From DASRHK01 sp035650495 (GTDB taxonomy: Bacteria > Pseudomonadota > Gammaproteobacteria > Nevskiales > Nevskiaceae): a DNA stretch of 50,798 nucleotides. Made by a program: the position numbers and the translations under genes. Shown here piece by piece: positions 11,939-19,941 of this stretch. Each line of letters begins with the position of its first letter. Position 1 is the first letter of the stretch. The notes under the pieces are model-generated. The model was not told the DNA's origin and did no database searches. It saw nothing but the letters and a program-made list of their open reading frames with translations. The stretch is taken from positions 1 through 50,798 of the forward strand of contig DASRHK010000180.1 of NCBI GenBank assembly GCA_035650495.1, in the 5' to 3' direction.

Positions 11939-12545
11939 TGGTGCCTCCCTTCGGCGTCGCTGTCCCGGATGCGTCGGCCTCATTGGCTGCCGCGGTCAGC
12001 TTGGCAATCGTCAGGTTCTTCACCCGCAGACTGAAATCACTCTGCCGGCGGCGATCCCGCTCGACGGTGCGGATCACCACCAGGTTGGGGTCGGTGAACC
12101 ACTGCGACGCCTCGAGATTCTTCATGTAGGTCGAGATGCGGCCATTGGACTCGGCGACGCCGTCGATCGCGACTTCGTCACCCGTCTGCTTCAGCGAGGT
12201 GAGGTAGACGCCTTCCGGCAGCGTGTTCACGATCTCGTCGAAGAAATGCACCATCGCCGATCGCGTCGCCTGCAGCTTCTCGATCACGCGCATGCGCGCG
12301 AGCAGGTTGGCCTTGACCTTCTCGAGCTCCTGAATCTCCACGATCTGCTTGTCGAGCTCGGCGATCTCGCGGCGCAGCAGGTCATTGCGGGCCTTCTGAT
12401 GATCGACGCGCTCGTTCAAGACGCCGACGCCCGCCAGCACGGTGAGCGCGGCGGCCAGCGCCGAAAGGATCAGCACCGCGAAGAAACGCTTGCGCCGCTT
12501 CTCGCGAAGCTCCTCACGCCAGTCGAGGAGATTTATCTTGACCAT
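11922..12545 (-). CDS. pilN: Type IV pilus assembly protein PilN
   Basis: Inner-membrane partner of PilM and PilO. The 207-residue product begins with MVKINLLDWRE, the conserved INLLPWR-type cytoplasmic motif that binds PilM, followed by a membrane helix (FFAVLILSALAAALTVLAGV), a coiled coil and a PilN-type periplasmic domain. The methionine at 12545 puts that motif at the N-terminus, so the longer upstream frame is rejected. pilM ends 7 bp upstream. The C-terminus has a Gly/Thr/Ser-rich tail. Confidence 0.96.
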   Translation of the reverse strand: MVKINLLDWREELREKRRKRFFAVLILSALAAALTVLAGVGVLNERVDHQKARNDLLRREIAELDKQIVEIQELEKVKANLLARMRVIEKLQATRSAMVHFFDEIVNTLPEGVYLTSLKQTGDEVAIDGVAESNGRISTYMKNLEASQWFTDPNLVVIRTVERDRRRQSDFSLRVKNLTIAKLTAAANEADASGTATPKGGTNGGGR

Positions 12546-12552
12546 GCGCCGA

Positions 12553-13638
12553 TCAGTCGAAAGCTCGGCTCGCGAGCCCGAGCGCGACCAGCAGTGATTT
12601 GTCCTCCGCCGCCAGCACTTTCGGCCGCGCGCGTGCCGCAATCGACATCTGCCCGAACGGCTTGGCGAGCGCGGTGTTCACCTGCAGCTTCTCCTGCACC
12701 ATGCGGTCCACCCGCGGCAGCGCCGCAGCGCCGCCGGCGAGCAGGATCTGATCGACCTGCGAGTAGTGCGATGCGGCGAAGAAGAACTGCAGCGACCGGT
12801 CGATCTGCTGCGACAGGTCGGCGACGAAATGGGGAATGAGTTCGGACTCGTACGGCTCGGCCAGGCCGCCGTTCTTCTGCGCCTTGAGCGCTTCGTCGTA
12901 CGACAGCGCGAACTGGCGCATCACGTCCTCGGTCAGCTGACGGCCGCCGAACACCTGATCGCGCGTGTAGACGAGCTGCAGGTTGTGCAGGATCGCCACC
13001 GTGGTCGTGGTCGCGCCGACGTCGACCACGGCGACGATGCGGTTCACGCCCTGGTCCGGCATCTGATAGCGCAGGTACTGGCAAGCGTTCTCCAGCGCGT
13101 AGATCTCGACGTCGACGACCTTCGGCTTGAGACCAGCGGCTTCGATCGCCGAGCAGCGGCCTTCGACCTGGTCGCGGCGGCAGGCTGCGAGCAGCACGTC
13201 GCGCGTCGTGGGATCGCCCTTGGTCGGCCCGAGCACGTGGAAGTCGAGGCTGACCTCCTCGACCGGATACGGCACGTACTGCGCGGCGTCGGCGCGGATC
13301 TGCTGGTCCATCTCGTCGGGCGACATCTCCGAGGACATCTGGATGACCTTGCTGATCACCGACGCGCCGCCGACGGCAACCGCCACCTGCTTGGTGTGGA
13401 TCTTGGCGCGATCGACCGCGCGCGAGATGGCGCCGGCCACGGCGTCGACGTCGGCGACCTGCTTGTCGGAGACGGCGTTCGGCGGCAGCGGCTCGGAAGC
13501 GTAGGACTCCACGCTCACGCGATCACCTCGGCGTGCCAGCTCGAGAATCTTCACGGCACTGGAGCTGATGTCGACGCCCACCAGATTGGGGTCGTCGCCA
13601 CCAAACAGTCCATTGAAGGTTTCCTTTAACCCGGCCAA
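12553..13638 (-). CDS. pilM: Type IV pilus assembly protein PilM (actin-like ATPase)
   Basis: Cytoplasmic actin-like protein that binds the N-terminus of PilN at the base of the pilus. Family motifs include NLVGVDISSSAVKILEL near the start, the phosphate-binding VVDVGATTTTVAI, and LLAGGAAALP near the end. The frame is open to 13794, but that would reach into mrcA on the other strand and add an unrelated leader. TTG at 13636-13638, with AAGGGGG 7 nt ahead, gives 361 residues, near the family length, and is preferred. First gene of pilMNOPQ and divergent from mrcA, a common arrangement in Gammaproteobacteria. Confidence 0.94.
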   Translation of the reverse strand: MAGLKETFNGLFGGDDPNLVGVDISSSAVKILELARRGDRVSVESYASEPLPPNAVSDKQVADVDAVAGAISRAVDRAKIHTKQVAVAVGGASVISKVIQMSSEMSPDEMDQQIRADAAQYVPYPVEEVSLDFHVLGPTKGDPTTRDVLLAACRRDQVEGRCSAIEAAGLKPKVVDVEIYALENACQYLRYQMPDQGVNRIVAVVDVGATTTTVAILHNLQLVYTRDQVFGGRQLTEDVMRQFALSYDEALKAQKNGGLAEPYESELIPHFVADLSQQIDRSLQFFFAASHYSQVDQILLAGGAAALPRVDRMVQEKLQVNTALAKPFGQMSIAARARPKVLAAEDKSLLVALGLASRAFD

Positions 13639-13683
13639 CGGCGTGCCCCCTTCTTTTAGTGACGTGGCCTCGTACTCAAGCCT

Positions 13684-13711
13684 AATATAACCGAATAACC
13701 CTGCAGCGCAA
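13684..13711 (-). promoter_or_regulatory. Candidate promoter of the pilM operon
   Basis: On the minus strand TTGCGC, a 16-bp spacer, then TATATT, in the 131-bp gap between pilM and the divergent mrcA. It would start transcription about 40 nt ahead of the proposed TTG start. The -35 is weak, so confidence is moderate. Confidence 0.4.
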
Positions 13712-13769
13712 CGCGCGTTTTTCACTCTGGCGCGCAGCGCGACACCATCGCCGACGCGGTTTTCCCGAC

Positions 13770-16235
13770 GTGGATTCCATTCCTGACAACTCACCCCTCA
13801 AGCGCTGGCTGCGCGTGACCGCGGTGCTGGCCGGCGCCGCCCTCGCCTTCGTCCTCGTCGCGCTGCTCGCGGTGCGGCTGATCATCGTTCCGCAGCTGCC
13901 GGACGTGCAATCGATCCGCGATCTTCAGCTGCAGGTGCCGCTGCGCATCTTCACCAGCGACGGCAAGATGATCGGCGAGTTCGGCGCCGAGCGGCGAGCC
14001 CCGCTGAAGTATGCGGAGCTGCCGCAGCCGCTGATCCATGCGTTCCTCGACGCCGAGGACGAGCGCTTCTTCGAGCACCCGGGCGTGGATTGGCAAGGCC
14101 TGCTGCGCGCAGCGCTCAAGCTCGCATCGACCGGCGAGAAAGCCCAGGGCGGCAGCACGATCACCATGCAGCTCGCGCGCAACGTGTTCCTGTCGAGCGA
14201 GAAGACCTACGGGCGCAAGCTGCGCGAGATCCTGCTCGCGATGCGCATCGAGCATGAGCTGACCAAGGAGCAGATCCTCGAGACCTATCTCAACAAGATC
14301 TTCCTCGGCAATCGCGCCTACGGCGTCGGCGCCGCTGCGCAGATCTATTTCGGCAAGGACGTGCATGAGCTGTCGCTGGCCCAGATCGCCACGCTCGCCG
14401 GCCTGCCGAAAGCGCCGTCTCGCGACAACCCGGCGGCCAACCCGCAGCGCGCGAAGGATCGCCGGAACTACGTGCTCCGCCGCATGCGCGAGCTCGACCA
14501 CATCACGCAGGCCGAGTACGACACGGCGCTGCACGAGCCGATCGTGGTCGCGCGGGCGTCCGCGGCCGGCGTCGAGACCGAGGCGTACTACGTCGCCGAG
14601 ATGGTGCGCGCCGACATGGTCGCGCGCTACGGCGAGGCGGCTTACACCGACGGCTATACCGTCACCACGACCATCGACGCTCAGAAGCAGATTGCGGCGA
14701 ACGCGGCGGTGCGCCGCGGCGTCGTCGCGTATGAAGAGCGCCACGGCTGGAACGGCGCCGAGGCGCATCTGTCGGAGGGTGCGATCGCGGAATTGGGCGC
14801 CAAGGAGCCGGAGCAGCTGTTCTCGGAGCTCGACGATCGCCCACCGCTGTCGTCGCTGCCGGCCGCGGCCGTCGTCGAATGGAGCCCGAAGCTCGTGCGC
14901 GTGCGTGCGCGCGATCTTGGCGTGATCGAGATCAGCGGCGACGGTCTCGCCTGGGCCAACATCGGCGAGAAGAACAAGCTCAAGCCCGGCGACGTCGTGC
15001 GCGTCTGGCGCGACGCCAAGGGCTGGCGGCTGGCGCAGATCCCGCAGGTGCAATCGGCGCTGGTCGCCGTCGATCCGCACGACGGCGCGGTCCGCGCGCT
15101 GGTCGGTGGCTTCGATTTCTTCGCCGGCAACTACAACCGCGTGCTGCAGGGCCGCCGCAACGTCGGATCAGGCTTCAAGCCGTTCCTCTACTCCGCCGCG
15201 CTCGCATTTGGCTATACGCCCGCGTCGATCTTCCTCGACGCGCCGGTCGTCTACAACGATCCGGGGCTCGGCTCGGCCTGGCGGCCGGAGAACGACGATC
15301 GCGCATTCCGCGGTCCGATGCGGCTGCGCGAGGCGCTGGTGCATTCGATCAACCTGGTTTCGGTGCGCGTGCTCCAGGCGATCGGTCTTGGCTACGCCAC
15401 CGACTTCGTCGCCAAGTTCGGGTTCCCGCGCGATCGCCTGCCGCACGACCTGACCATGGCGCTGGGCAGCGCGTCGCTGACGCCGATCGAAGTGGCCAAG
15501 GCCTATGCGGTGTTCGCCAACGGCGGTTTCCAGGTCGAGCCTTATTTCATCGATGAGATCAAGCGGGCCTCGGGCGAGCAGCTGTTCAAGGCCCAGCCGG
15601 CGGTCGCGTGTCTGGAATGCGAAAGCCCGGCGCCGGCAGCCATTCCGCCAACGCCTCCGACATCGGCGGCAACCGCGCCGCCCACGACCGCCCCCGCTGA
15701 AAATCCTCCCACGCCTCCTCCAGCGCCCGTCGGACCCGACGGCGCGCCACTCGCGCCCCGCGTGGTCGACGCCCGGATCATCTATCTCATCGACAGCATG
15801 ATGCACGACGTCACCGTGCGCGGAACCGCGCACGACCTGAATGCGATGGGTCGCGGCGATCTCGCCGGCAAGACCGGCACCACCAACGACGAGACCGACG
15901 CGTGGTTCAACGGGTTCACGCCCAAGCTCGTCGCGATCGTCTGGGCGGGCTACGACCAGCCGCAGTCGCTGGGTCACGGCGAGTACGGCGCGCGCGTGTC
16001 AGTGCCGATCTGGATGGATTTCATGAAGGTCGCGCTGAAGGACGTGCCGGAAACGCGGCTGCCGCGCCCCCCGGGATTGGTCAACGTGCGCATCAACCCG
16101 GAAACCGGATTGCTGGCACATCCGGGCGAAAACGCGGTCGATGAGATCGTGCAGGCCGATCACATCCCGGAGAGCGGGAAGACGCCGGCGCCCGGCGAGC
16201 AGGAGCAGCAGCCACCGCCGGAAGAGATCTTCTGA
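13770..16235 (+). CDS. mrcA: Penicillin-binding protein 1A (transglycosylase/transpeptidase)
   Basis: Bifunctional peptidoglycan synthase of 821 residues: it polymerises glycan strands and cross-links peptides in the periplasm. GTG start at 13770, then one membrane helix (residues ~17-40), a GT51 domain with the catalytic EDERFFEHPG and GGSTITMQLARN, an OB-like insertion, and a transpeptidase domain with SGFK (active Ser), SIN and GKTGTTND. A Pro/Ala/Thr-rich stretch of about 45 residues (~620-665) lies inside the transpeptidase domain, between the SIN and KTG motifs. Divergent from pilM, as in many relatives. A proline/glutamine-rich tail ends the protein. Confidence 0.97.
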   Translation: MDSIPDNSPLKRWLRVTAVLAGAALAFVLVALLAVRLIIVPQLPDVQSIRDLQLQVPLRIFTSDGKMIGEFGAERRAPLKYAELPQPLIHAFLDAEDERFFEHPGVDWQGLLRAALKLASTGEKAQGGSTITMQLARNVFLSSEKTYGRKLREILLAMRIEHELTKEQILETYLNKIFLGNRAYGVGAAAQIYFGKDVHELSLAQIATLAGLPKAPSRDNPAANPQRAKDRRNYVLRRMRELDHITQAEYDTALHEPIVVARASAAGVETEAYYVAEMVRADMVARYGEAAYTDGYTVTTTIDAQKQIAANAAVRRGVVAYEERHGWNGAEAHLSEGAIAELGAKEPEQLFSELDDRPPLSSLPAAAVVEWSPKLVRVRARDLGVIEISGDGLAWANIGEKNKLKPGDVVRVWRDAKGWRLAQIPQVQSALVAVDPHDGAVRALVGGFDFFAGNYNRVLQGRRNVGSGFKPFLYSAALAFGYTPASIFLDAPVVYNDPGLGSAWRPENDDRAFRGPMRLREALVHSINLVSVRVLQAIGLGYATDFVAKFGFPRDRLPHDLTMALGSASLTPIEVAKAYAVFANGGFQVEPYFIDEIKRASGEQLFKAQPAVACLECESPAPAAIPPTPPTSAATAPPTTAPAENPPTPPPAPVGPDGAPLAPRVVDARIIYLIDSMMHDVTVRGTAHDLNAMGRGDLAGKTGTTNDETDAWFNGFTPKLVAIVWAGYDQPQSLGHGEYGARVSVPIWMDFMKVALKDVPETRLPRPPGLVNVRINPETGLLAHPGENAVDEIVQADHIPESGKTPAPGEQEQQPPPEEIF

Positions 16236-16251
16236 CGCGAGAGGTGCCGTG

Positions 16252-16839
16252 GTGAAAGGCCGGATGCAGTCGAGCATCGCGCAGGAAGCGGCGCGGATCA
16301 TCTGCGAGGAATCGCTGACCGACTATCGGCTGGCGAAGCAGAAGGCGCTGCATCGGCTGGGGCTGTCGGTGAAGACGCCGCTGCCGAAGAACGCCGACAT
16401 CGAAGCGGCGGTGATCGAATACCAGCGGATCTTCGGTGGACGCCACTACGCGGAACGCATGCGCCAGCTCCGCACGACCGCGTTGCAGGCCATGAAGCTG
16501 CTCGCGCAATACGATCCGCGGCTGGTCGGCGGCGTGGTCAGCGGCGCGGTGTCCGATGCCAATCGCGTGCAGCTGCACGCCTTCCTCGACAAGCCTGAGA
16601 CCCTCGATGCGTTCCTGCACGATCGCGGCATCGTCTATCGGCAGGACGAGCGCGAGTACCGCTACCCGGATGGCTCGCTGGAAATGATCCCGCTGGTGCG
16701 CTTCGAGGCGGGAGAGATCGGCATCGACGTCGCGGCCTTCCACATCGGCGACGAGCGTCGCCTGCCGATCTCGCCGACCGACGGCGCGCCGATGCGTCGC
16801 CTGACCGCTTCGGAAGTCGAAGCGCTCAAGGACCTCTAA
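16252..16839 (+). CDS. Conserved hypothetical protein, nucleotidyltransferase-like fold suspected
   Basis: A 195-residue soluble protein that I cannot name. GTG at 16252 (next to another GTG at 16249) lies 7 nt after GAGAGG; ATG at 16264 is an alternative. The N-terminal half is helical (QEAARIICEESLTDYRLAKQ). The segment PRLVGGVVSGAVSDANRVQLHAF resembles the GS...DxD strand-turn region of nucleotidyltransferases, but the acidic residues that would bind metal are replaced by Arg and Gln. It follows mrcA after 16 bp and converges on gltA with an 11-bp gap. No signal peptide or membrane segment. Fold assignment is inference. Confidence 0.75.
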   Translation: MKGRMQSSIAQEAARIICEESLTDYRLAKQKALHRLGLSVKTPLPKNADIEAAVIEYQRIFGGRHYAERMRQLRTTALQAMKLLAQYDPRLVGGVVSGAVSDANRVQLHAFLDKPETLDAFLHDRGIVYRQDEREYRYPDGSLEMIPLVRFEAGEIGIDVAAFHIGDERRLPISPTDGAPMRRLTASEVEALKDL

Positions 16840-16850
16840 AGGCTGGCGCC

Positions 16851-18158
16851 CTACGAGCCCTTGCGTTTGGTGATGTCGGAGTAGTCGCGCTCCGGCGCGC
16901 CGGTGTAGACCTGGCGCGGACGACCGATGCGGTTGCCCGGATCCGCCGTCATCTCGATCCAATGCGCCGCCCAGCCGACCGTGCGGGCAACCGCGAACAT
17001 CGGCGTGAACATGTTCACCGGGATGCCGAGCGCCTTGTAGATGATGCCGGAGTAGAAGTCGACGTTCGGATAGAGCTTGCGCTCCTTGAAGTAGTCGTCG
17101 GAGAGCGCGATGTCCTCGAGCGTGAGCGCGAGCTCCATCTGCGGATCGTTCTCCTTGCCGAAGTGCTTGAGCACCTTGTGGCACTGCTCGCGGATGATCT
17201 TCGCGCGCGGATCGAAGTTCTTGTAGACGCGATGGCCGAAGCCCATCAGGCGCACGCCGCTGTTCTTGTCCTTGACCTTGGCGAGGAACGCCGGCACGCC
17301 CTTGGCGTTGCCGATGCCGTCGAGCATGCGCAGCACCGCTTCATTGGCGCCGCCGTGCGCCGGCCCCCACAGCGCGGCGATTCCCGCGGCCATGGCCGCG
17401 TACGGATTGCAGCCGGTGGAGCCTGCGAGTCGCACGGTCGACGTCGACGCGTTCTGCTCGTGATCGGCGTGCAGGATGAACAGCACGTCGAGCGCCTTCG
17501 CCGCGACCGGATCGACGTGATACGGCTCGGCGGGCACCGCGAACATCATGTGCAGCAGGTTGCTGCAGTAGTCGAGATGGTTCTGCGGATAGACGAACGG
17601 CTGGCCGAAATACTTCTTGTAGGCCGCCGCCGCGATGGTCGGGATCTTGGCGATCATGCGATGCGCGAAGATCTCGCGATGCCGCGGATCCTTGTTGTTG
17701 ATGGTGTCGTGGTAGAACGCGGACAGGGAGCCGACGATGCCGGTCAGCATCGCCATCGGGTGCGCGTCGTAGTTGAAGCCGGCGAAGAATCCCTTCAAGG
17801 ATTCGTTGATCATCGTGTGCCGGCGGATCGAGTTGTCGAACGTGTCGAGCTGCGCAGCGGTCGGCAGCTCGCCGTAGAGCACGAGGTAACAGGTCTCGAT
17901 GAAGCTCGACTTCTCGGCGAGCTGCGACACCGGATAGCCGCGATAGAGCAGCACGCCCTTGTCGCCATCGATGTAGGTGATGGCCGACTTGCACGAGCAG
18001 GTCGAGGTGAAGCCCGGGTCGTAAGTGAAGACGTCGAGCTTGTCGTAGACCTTGCCGACGTCGAGCCCGGCGGGCCCGAGCGTGCCGACGACGGCGGGTA
18101 GATCGATCTTCTCGCCGTTGGCTTCGTTAACCAGGCTGTAGGACAGGTTCTTGCTCAT
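16851..18158 (-). CDS. gltA: Citrate synthase
   Basis: Condenses acetyl-CoA with oxaloacetate, the entry step of the TCA cycle. The 435-residue length fits the hexameric Gram-negative type. Visible active-site regions are LHADHEQNASTSTVRLAGST (catalytic His), GPAHGGANEAV and MGFGHRVYKNFDPRA (His and Arg), plus the conserved Asp in PNVDFYSG. ATG at 18156-18158 has GGGGAG 5 nt ahead. The first 32 bp overlap the end of the malic enzyme gene in another frame, so the two are likely cotranscribed and translationally linked. Confidence 0.98.
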   Translation of the reverse strand: MSKNLSYSLVNEANGEKIDLPAVVGTLGPAGLDVGKVYDKLDVFTYDPGFTSTCSCKSAITYIDGDKGVLLYRGYPVSQLAEKSSFIETCYLVLYGELPTAAQLDTFDNSIRRHTMINESLKGFFAGFNYDAHPMAMLTGIVGSLSAFYHDTINNKDPRHREIFAHRMIAKIPTIAAAAYKKYFGQPFVYPQNHLDYCSNLLHMMFAVPAEPYHVDPVAAKALDVLFILHADHEQNASTSTVRLAGSTGCNPYAAMAAGIAALWGPAHGGANEAVLRMLDGIGNAKGVPAFLAKVKDKNSGVRLMGFGHRVYKNFDPRAKIIREQCHKVLKHFGKENDPQMELALTLEDIALSDDYFKERKLYPNVDFYSGIIYKALGIPVNMFTPMFAVARTVGWAAHWIEMTADPGNRIGRPRQVYTGAPERDYSDITKRKGS

Positions 18159-19461
18159 GCATGCTCCCCATCGATACCGCGGTCGAATCGGTGCTCCCGT
18201 GGCCGCGAAACGAGTCGTGCGCCGGAATCGGCAGCCGCGCGACACCGCTTTCCACGGCGGCTCGTGCCACCGCCGGCGCAACGACATCGCGCAAGCGGGG
18301 ATCGAGCGGCTTGGGAATGATGTAATCCGGGCCGAAGCTTAAGGCTTCTTTGCGGTAGGCCGCCAGCACTTCTCTGGGTACCGGCAGTCGCGTGAGGCCG
18401 CACAGCGCGTGCACCGTCGCGATCTTCATCTCGCGCGAGATACGCCGCGCGCGCACGTCAAGCGCGCCGCGGAACAGGAACGGAAAGCACAGGACGTTGT
18501 TCACCTGGTTCGGGTAGTCACTGCGACCGGTCGCGATGATCGCGTCGCGACGCACGGATTTCGCGACCTCCGGCATGATCTCCGGCACCGGGTTCGACAG
18601 CGCGAACACGATCGGCTTCTCCGCCATCAGCGACAGCCATTCCGATCGCAGCAAGCCGGGCCCTGAAAGCCCGATGAACACGTCCGCGCCGGCGAGTGCG
18701 CCGGCGAGCGTGCGGCGCTCGGTCGGCGGCAGCGCGAATTCGCGCTTCTCGGCGTTCAGGTCCTCTCGCTCGGTGTGGATGACGCCCTTGCGATCGACCA
18801 GCAGCATGTTCTCGCGGCGCGCACCGAGATCGAGCGCGAGTCGCATCGACGCGATGCCGGCGGCGCCTGCACCCACGCAGACGATGCGCGCGTCGGCGAT
18901 CGACTTGCCCTGAAGCTCGAGCGCATTCAGCAGCGCCGCGCACATCACGATCGCGGTACCGTGCTGGTCGTCGTGAAACACGGGGATGTCGAGACGGCGG
19001 GTGAGCTCGTCCTCGATCTCGAAGCAGGCAGGCGCGGCGATATCCTCGAGATTGATCCCGCCGAACGTCGGCGCGATGCGCACGACCGTGTCGATGAAGT
19101 CGCGCGGGTTTTCCGCGGCGACCTCGATGTCGAAGACGTCGATGTCGGCGAATTTCTTGAACAGCACCGCCTTGCCTTCCATCACCGGCTTGCCGGCGAG
19201 CGCCCCGCAATTGCCGAGGCCGAGCACGGCGGTGCCGTTGGAGATCACCGCGACCAGATTGCCCTTCGAGGTGTAGCGATACGCGTCATCGGGGTTCTGC
19301 TGGATCGCCAGCACCGGCTCGGCGACGCCGGGCGTGTAGGCGAGCGAGAGGTCTTCCGGGCTCGCGCAGGGTTTGGTAACGGCGACCGCCAGTTTTCCCG
19401 GGCGCGGCAGCTCGTGATAGTCCAGGGCGGACTGCTTCAAAGTGATCGAGGGATCGGTCAT
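18127..19461 (-). CDS. maeB: NAD(P)-dependent malic enzyme, short form without PTA domain
   Basis: Oxidative decarboxylation of malate to pyruvate and CO2. The 444-residue protein contains the malic enzyme N-terminal domain (LSLAYTPGVAEPV), the metal-binding FGGINLEDIAAP and PVFHDDQHGTA, and an NAD(P) Rossmann domain with VGAGAAGIA and ALSNPVPEI. MaeB proteins of Enterobacteria carry a C-terminal phosphotransacetylase-like domain; it is absent here, as in many short-form enzymes. The final residues (MHEQEPVLQPG) are encoded inside the ribosome site and first codons of gltA. Which cofactor is used cannot be told by eye. ATG at 19459-19461 matches the family start. Confidence 0.93.
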   Translation of the reverse strand: MTDPSITLKQSALDYHELPRPGKLAVAVTKPCASPEDLSLAYTPGVAEPVLAIQQNPDDAYRYTSKGNLVAVISNGTAVLGLGNCGALAGKPVMEGKAVLFKKFADIDVFDIEVAAENPRDFIDTVVRIAPTFGGINLEDIAAPACFEIEDELTRRLDIPVFHDDQHGTAIVMCAALLNALELQGKSIADARIVCVGAGAAGIASMRLALDLGARRENMLLVDRKGVIHTEREDLNAEKREFALPPTERRTLAGALAGADVFIGLSGPGLLRSEWLSLMAEKPIVFALSNPVPEIMPEVAKSVRRDAIIATGRSDYPNQVNNVLCFPFLFRGALDVRARRISREMKIATVHALCGLTRLPVPREVLAAYRKEALSFGPDYIIPKPLDPRLRDVVAPAVARAAVESGVARLPIPAHDSFRGHGSTDSTAVSMGSMHEQEPVLQPG

Positions 19462-19501
19462 CGGACGCGCGCAGTGCCATCTGCCTGGATGCGCGGAAGG
19501 A

Positions 19502-19524
19502 TTGCCTGCGATGTTGCAGGGCAA
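19502..19524. repeat. Inverted repeat in the malic enzyme leader region
   Basis: TTGCCTGC (19502-19509) pairs with GCAGGGCAA (19516-19524), allowing one bulged G, around a 6-nt loop. It lies 41-63 bp ahead of the malic enzyme ATG, where an operator or leader hairpin could act. No regulator is assigned. Confidence 0.35.
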
Positions 19525-19540
19525 CAAAGTCTGCGCCCGG

Positions 19541-19577
19541 CCCCCAAAAACAGCAAGGCCGCGCTCGAGGCGCGGCC
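19541..19577 (-). terminator. Rho-independent terminator of rpmE
   Basis: On the minus strand GGCCGCGC pairs with GCGCGGCC around a 5-nt loop (19557-19577), followed by TTGCTGTTTTTGGGGG. It lies 36 bp after the rpmE stop. The 8-bp GC stem with a T-rich tail is a standard intrinsic terminator, so rpmE is probably monocistronic and separated from maeB. Confidence 0.75.
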
Positions 19578-19612
19578 GACTGGCCAATCGGAAACTATTT
19601 GGGCTTGGGGAC

Positions 19613-19846
19613 TTAGCGCGCGGGCGGGGTCGCGGCGGGCGTCTTGGCCGTGTAGCGCTTCTTGAAGCTGTCGACGCGGCCGCCAGTGTTCACGACCTTC
19701 TGCTTGCCCGTATAGAACGGGTGGCAGGCCGAGCAGGTTTCGATGTGCAGCTCGGGCTTGCCGACGGTGGAACGGGTCATGAAGGTGTTGCCGCAGCTGC
19801 AGATGACCTTCACTTCCTTGTAGTTGGGATGACCTTCGGCTTTCAT
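19613..19846 (-). CDS. rpmE: Ribosomal protein L31 (zinc-binding form)
   Basis: A 77-residue 50S subunit protein. The four-cysteine zinc site is present (CSC near residues 16-18, CSAC near 37-40), marking the zinc-containing RpmE rather than the YkgM-type paralogue. The family motif HPFYTGKQK follows. The tail after KKRY is short and Ala/Pro-rich. It has its own candidate promoter (19910-19938) and terminator, so it seems to be a single-gene unit. Confidence 0.97.
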   Translation of the reverse strand: MKAEGHPNYKEVKVICSCGNTFMTRSTVGKPELHIETCSACHPFYTGKQKVVNTGGRVDSFKKRYTAKTPAATPPAR

Positions 19847-19909
19847 GGCGAGACTCGGTGTCGAGGACCGGCCGCCGGGCGGCGGACGGGCGTGCGAAAA
19901 AGGGCGCGC

Positions 19910-19938
19910 AGTCTAGCTTTTTGGGGTCTGGCCGGCAA
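19910..19938 (-). promoter_or_regulatory. Promoter of rpmE
   Basis: On the minus strand TTGCCG, a 17-bp spacer, then TAGACT followed directly by GCGCGCCC. Spacing is ideal and each hexamer matches 4 of 6 consensus bases. The GC-rich stretch after the -10 is the kind of discriminator that makes ribosomal promoters sensitive to ppGpp (established for E. coli; inferred here). Confidence 0.6.
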
Positions 19939-19941
19939 GCT

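Noticed and set aside
13639..13794. Upstream extension of pilM to an ATG at 13794
   Set aside because: The added residues do not resemble PilM and would overlap the start of mrcA; TTG at 13638 has a good ribosome site and the family length.
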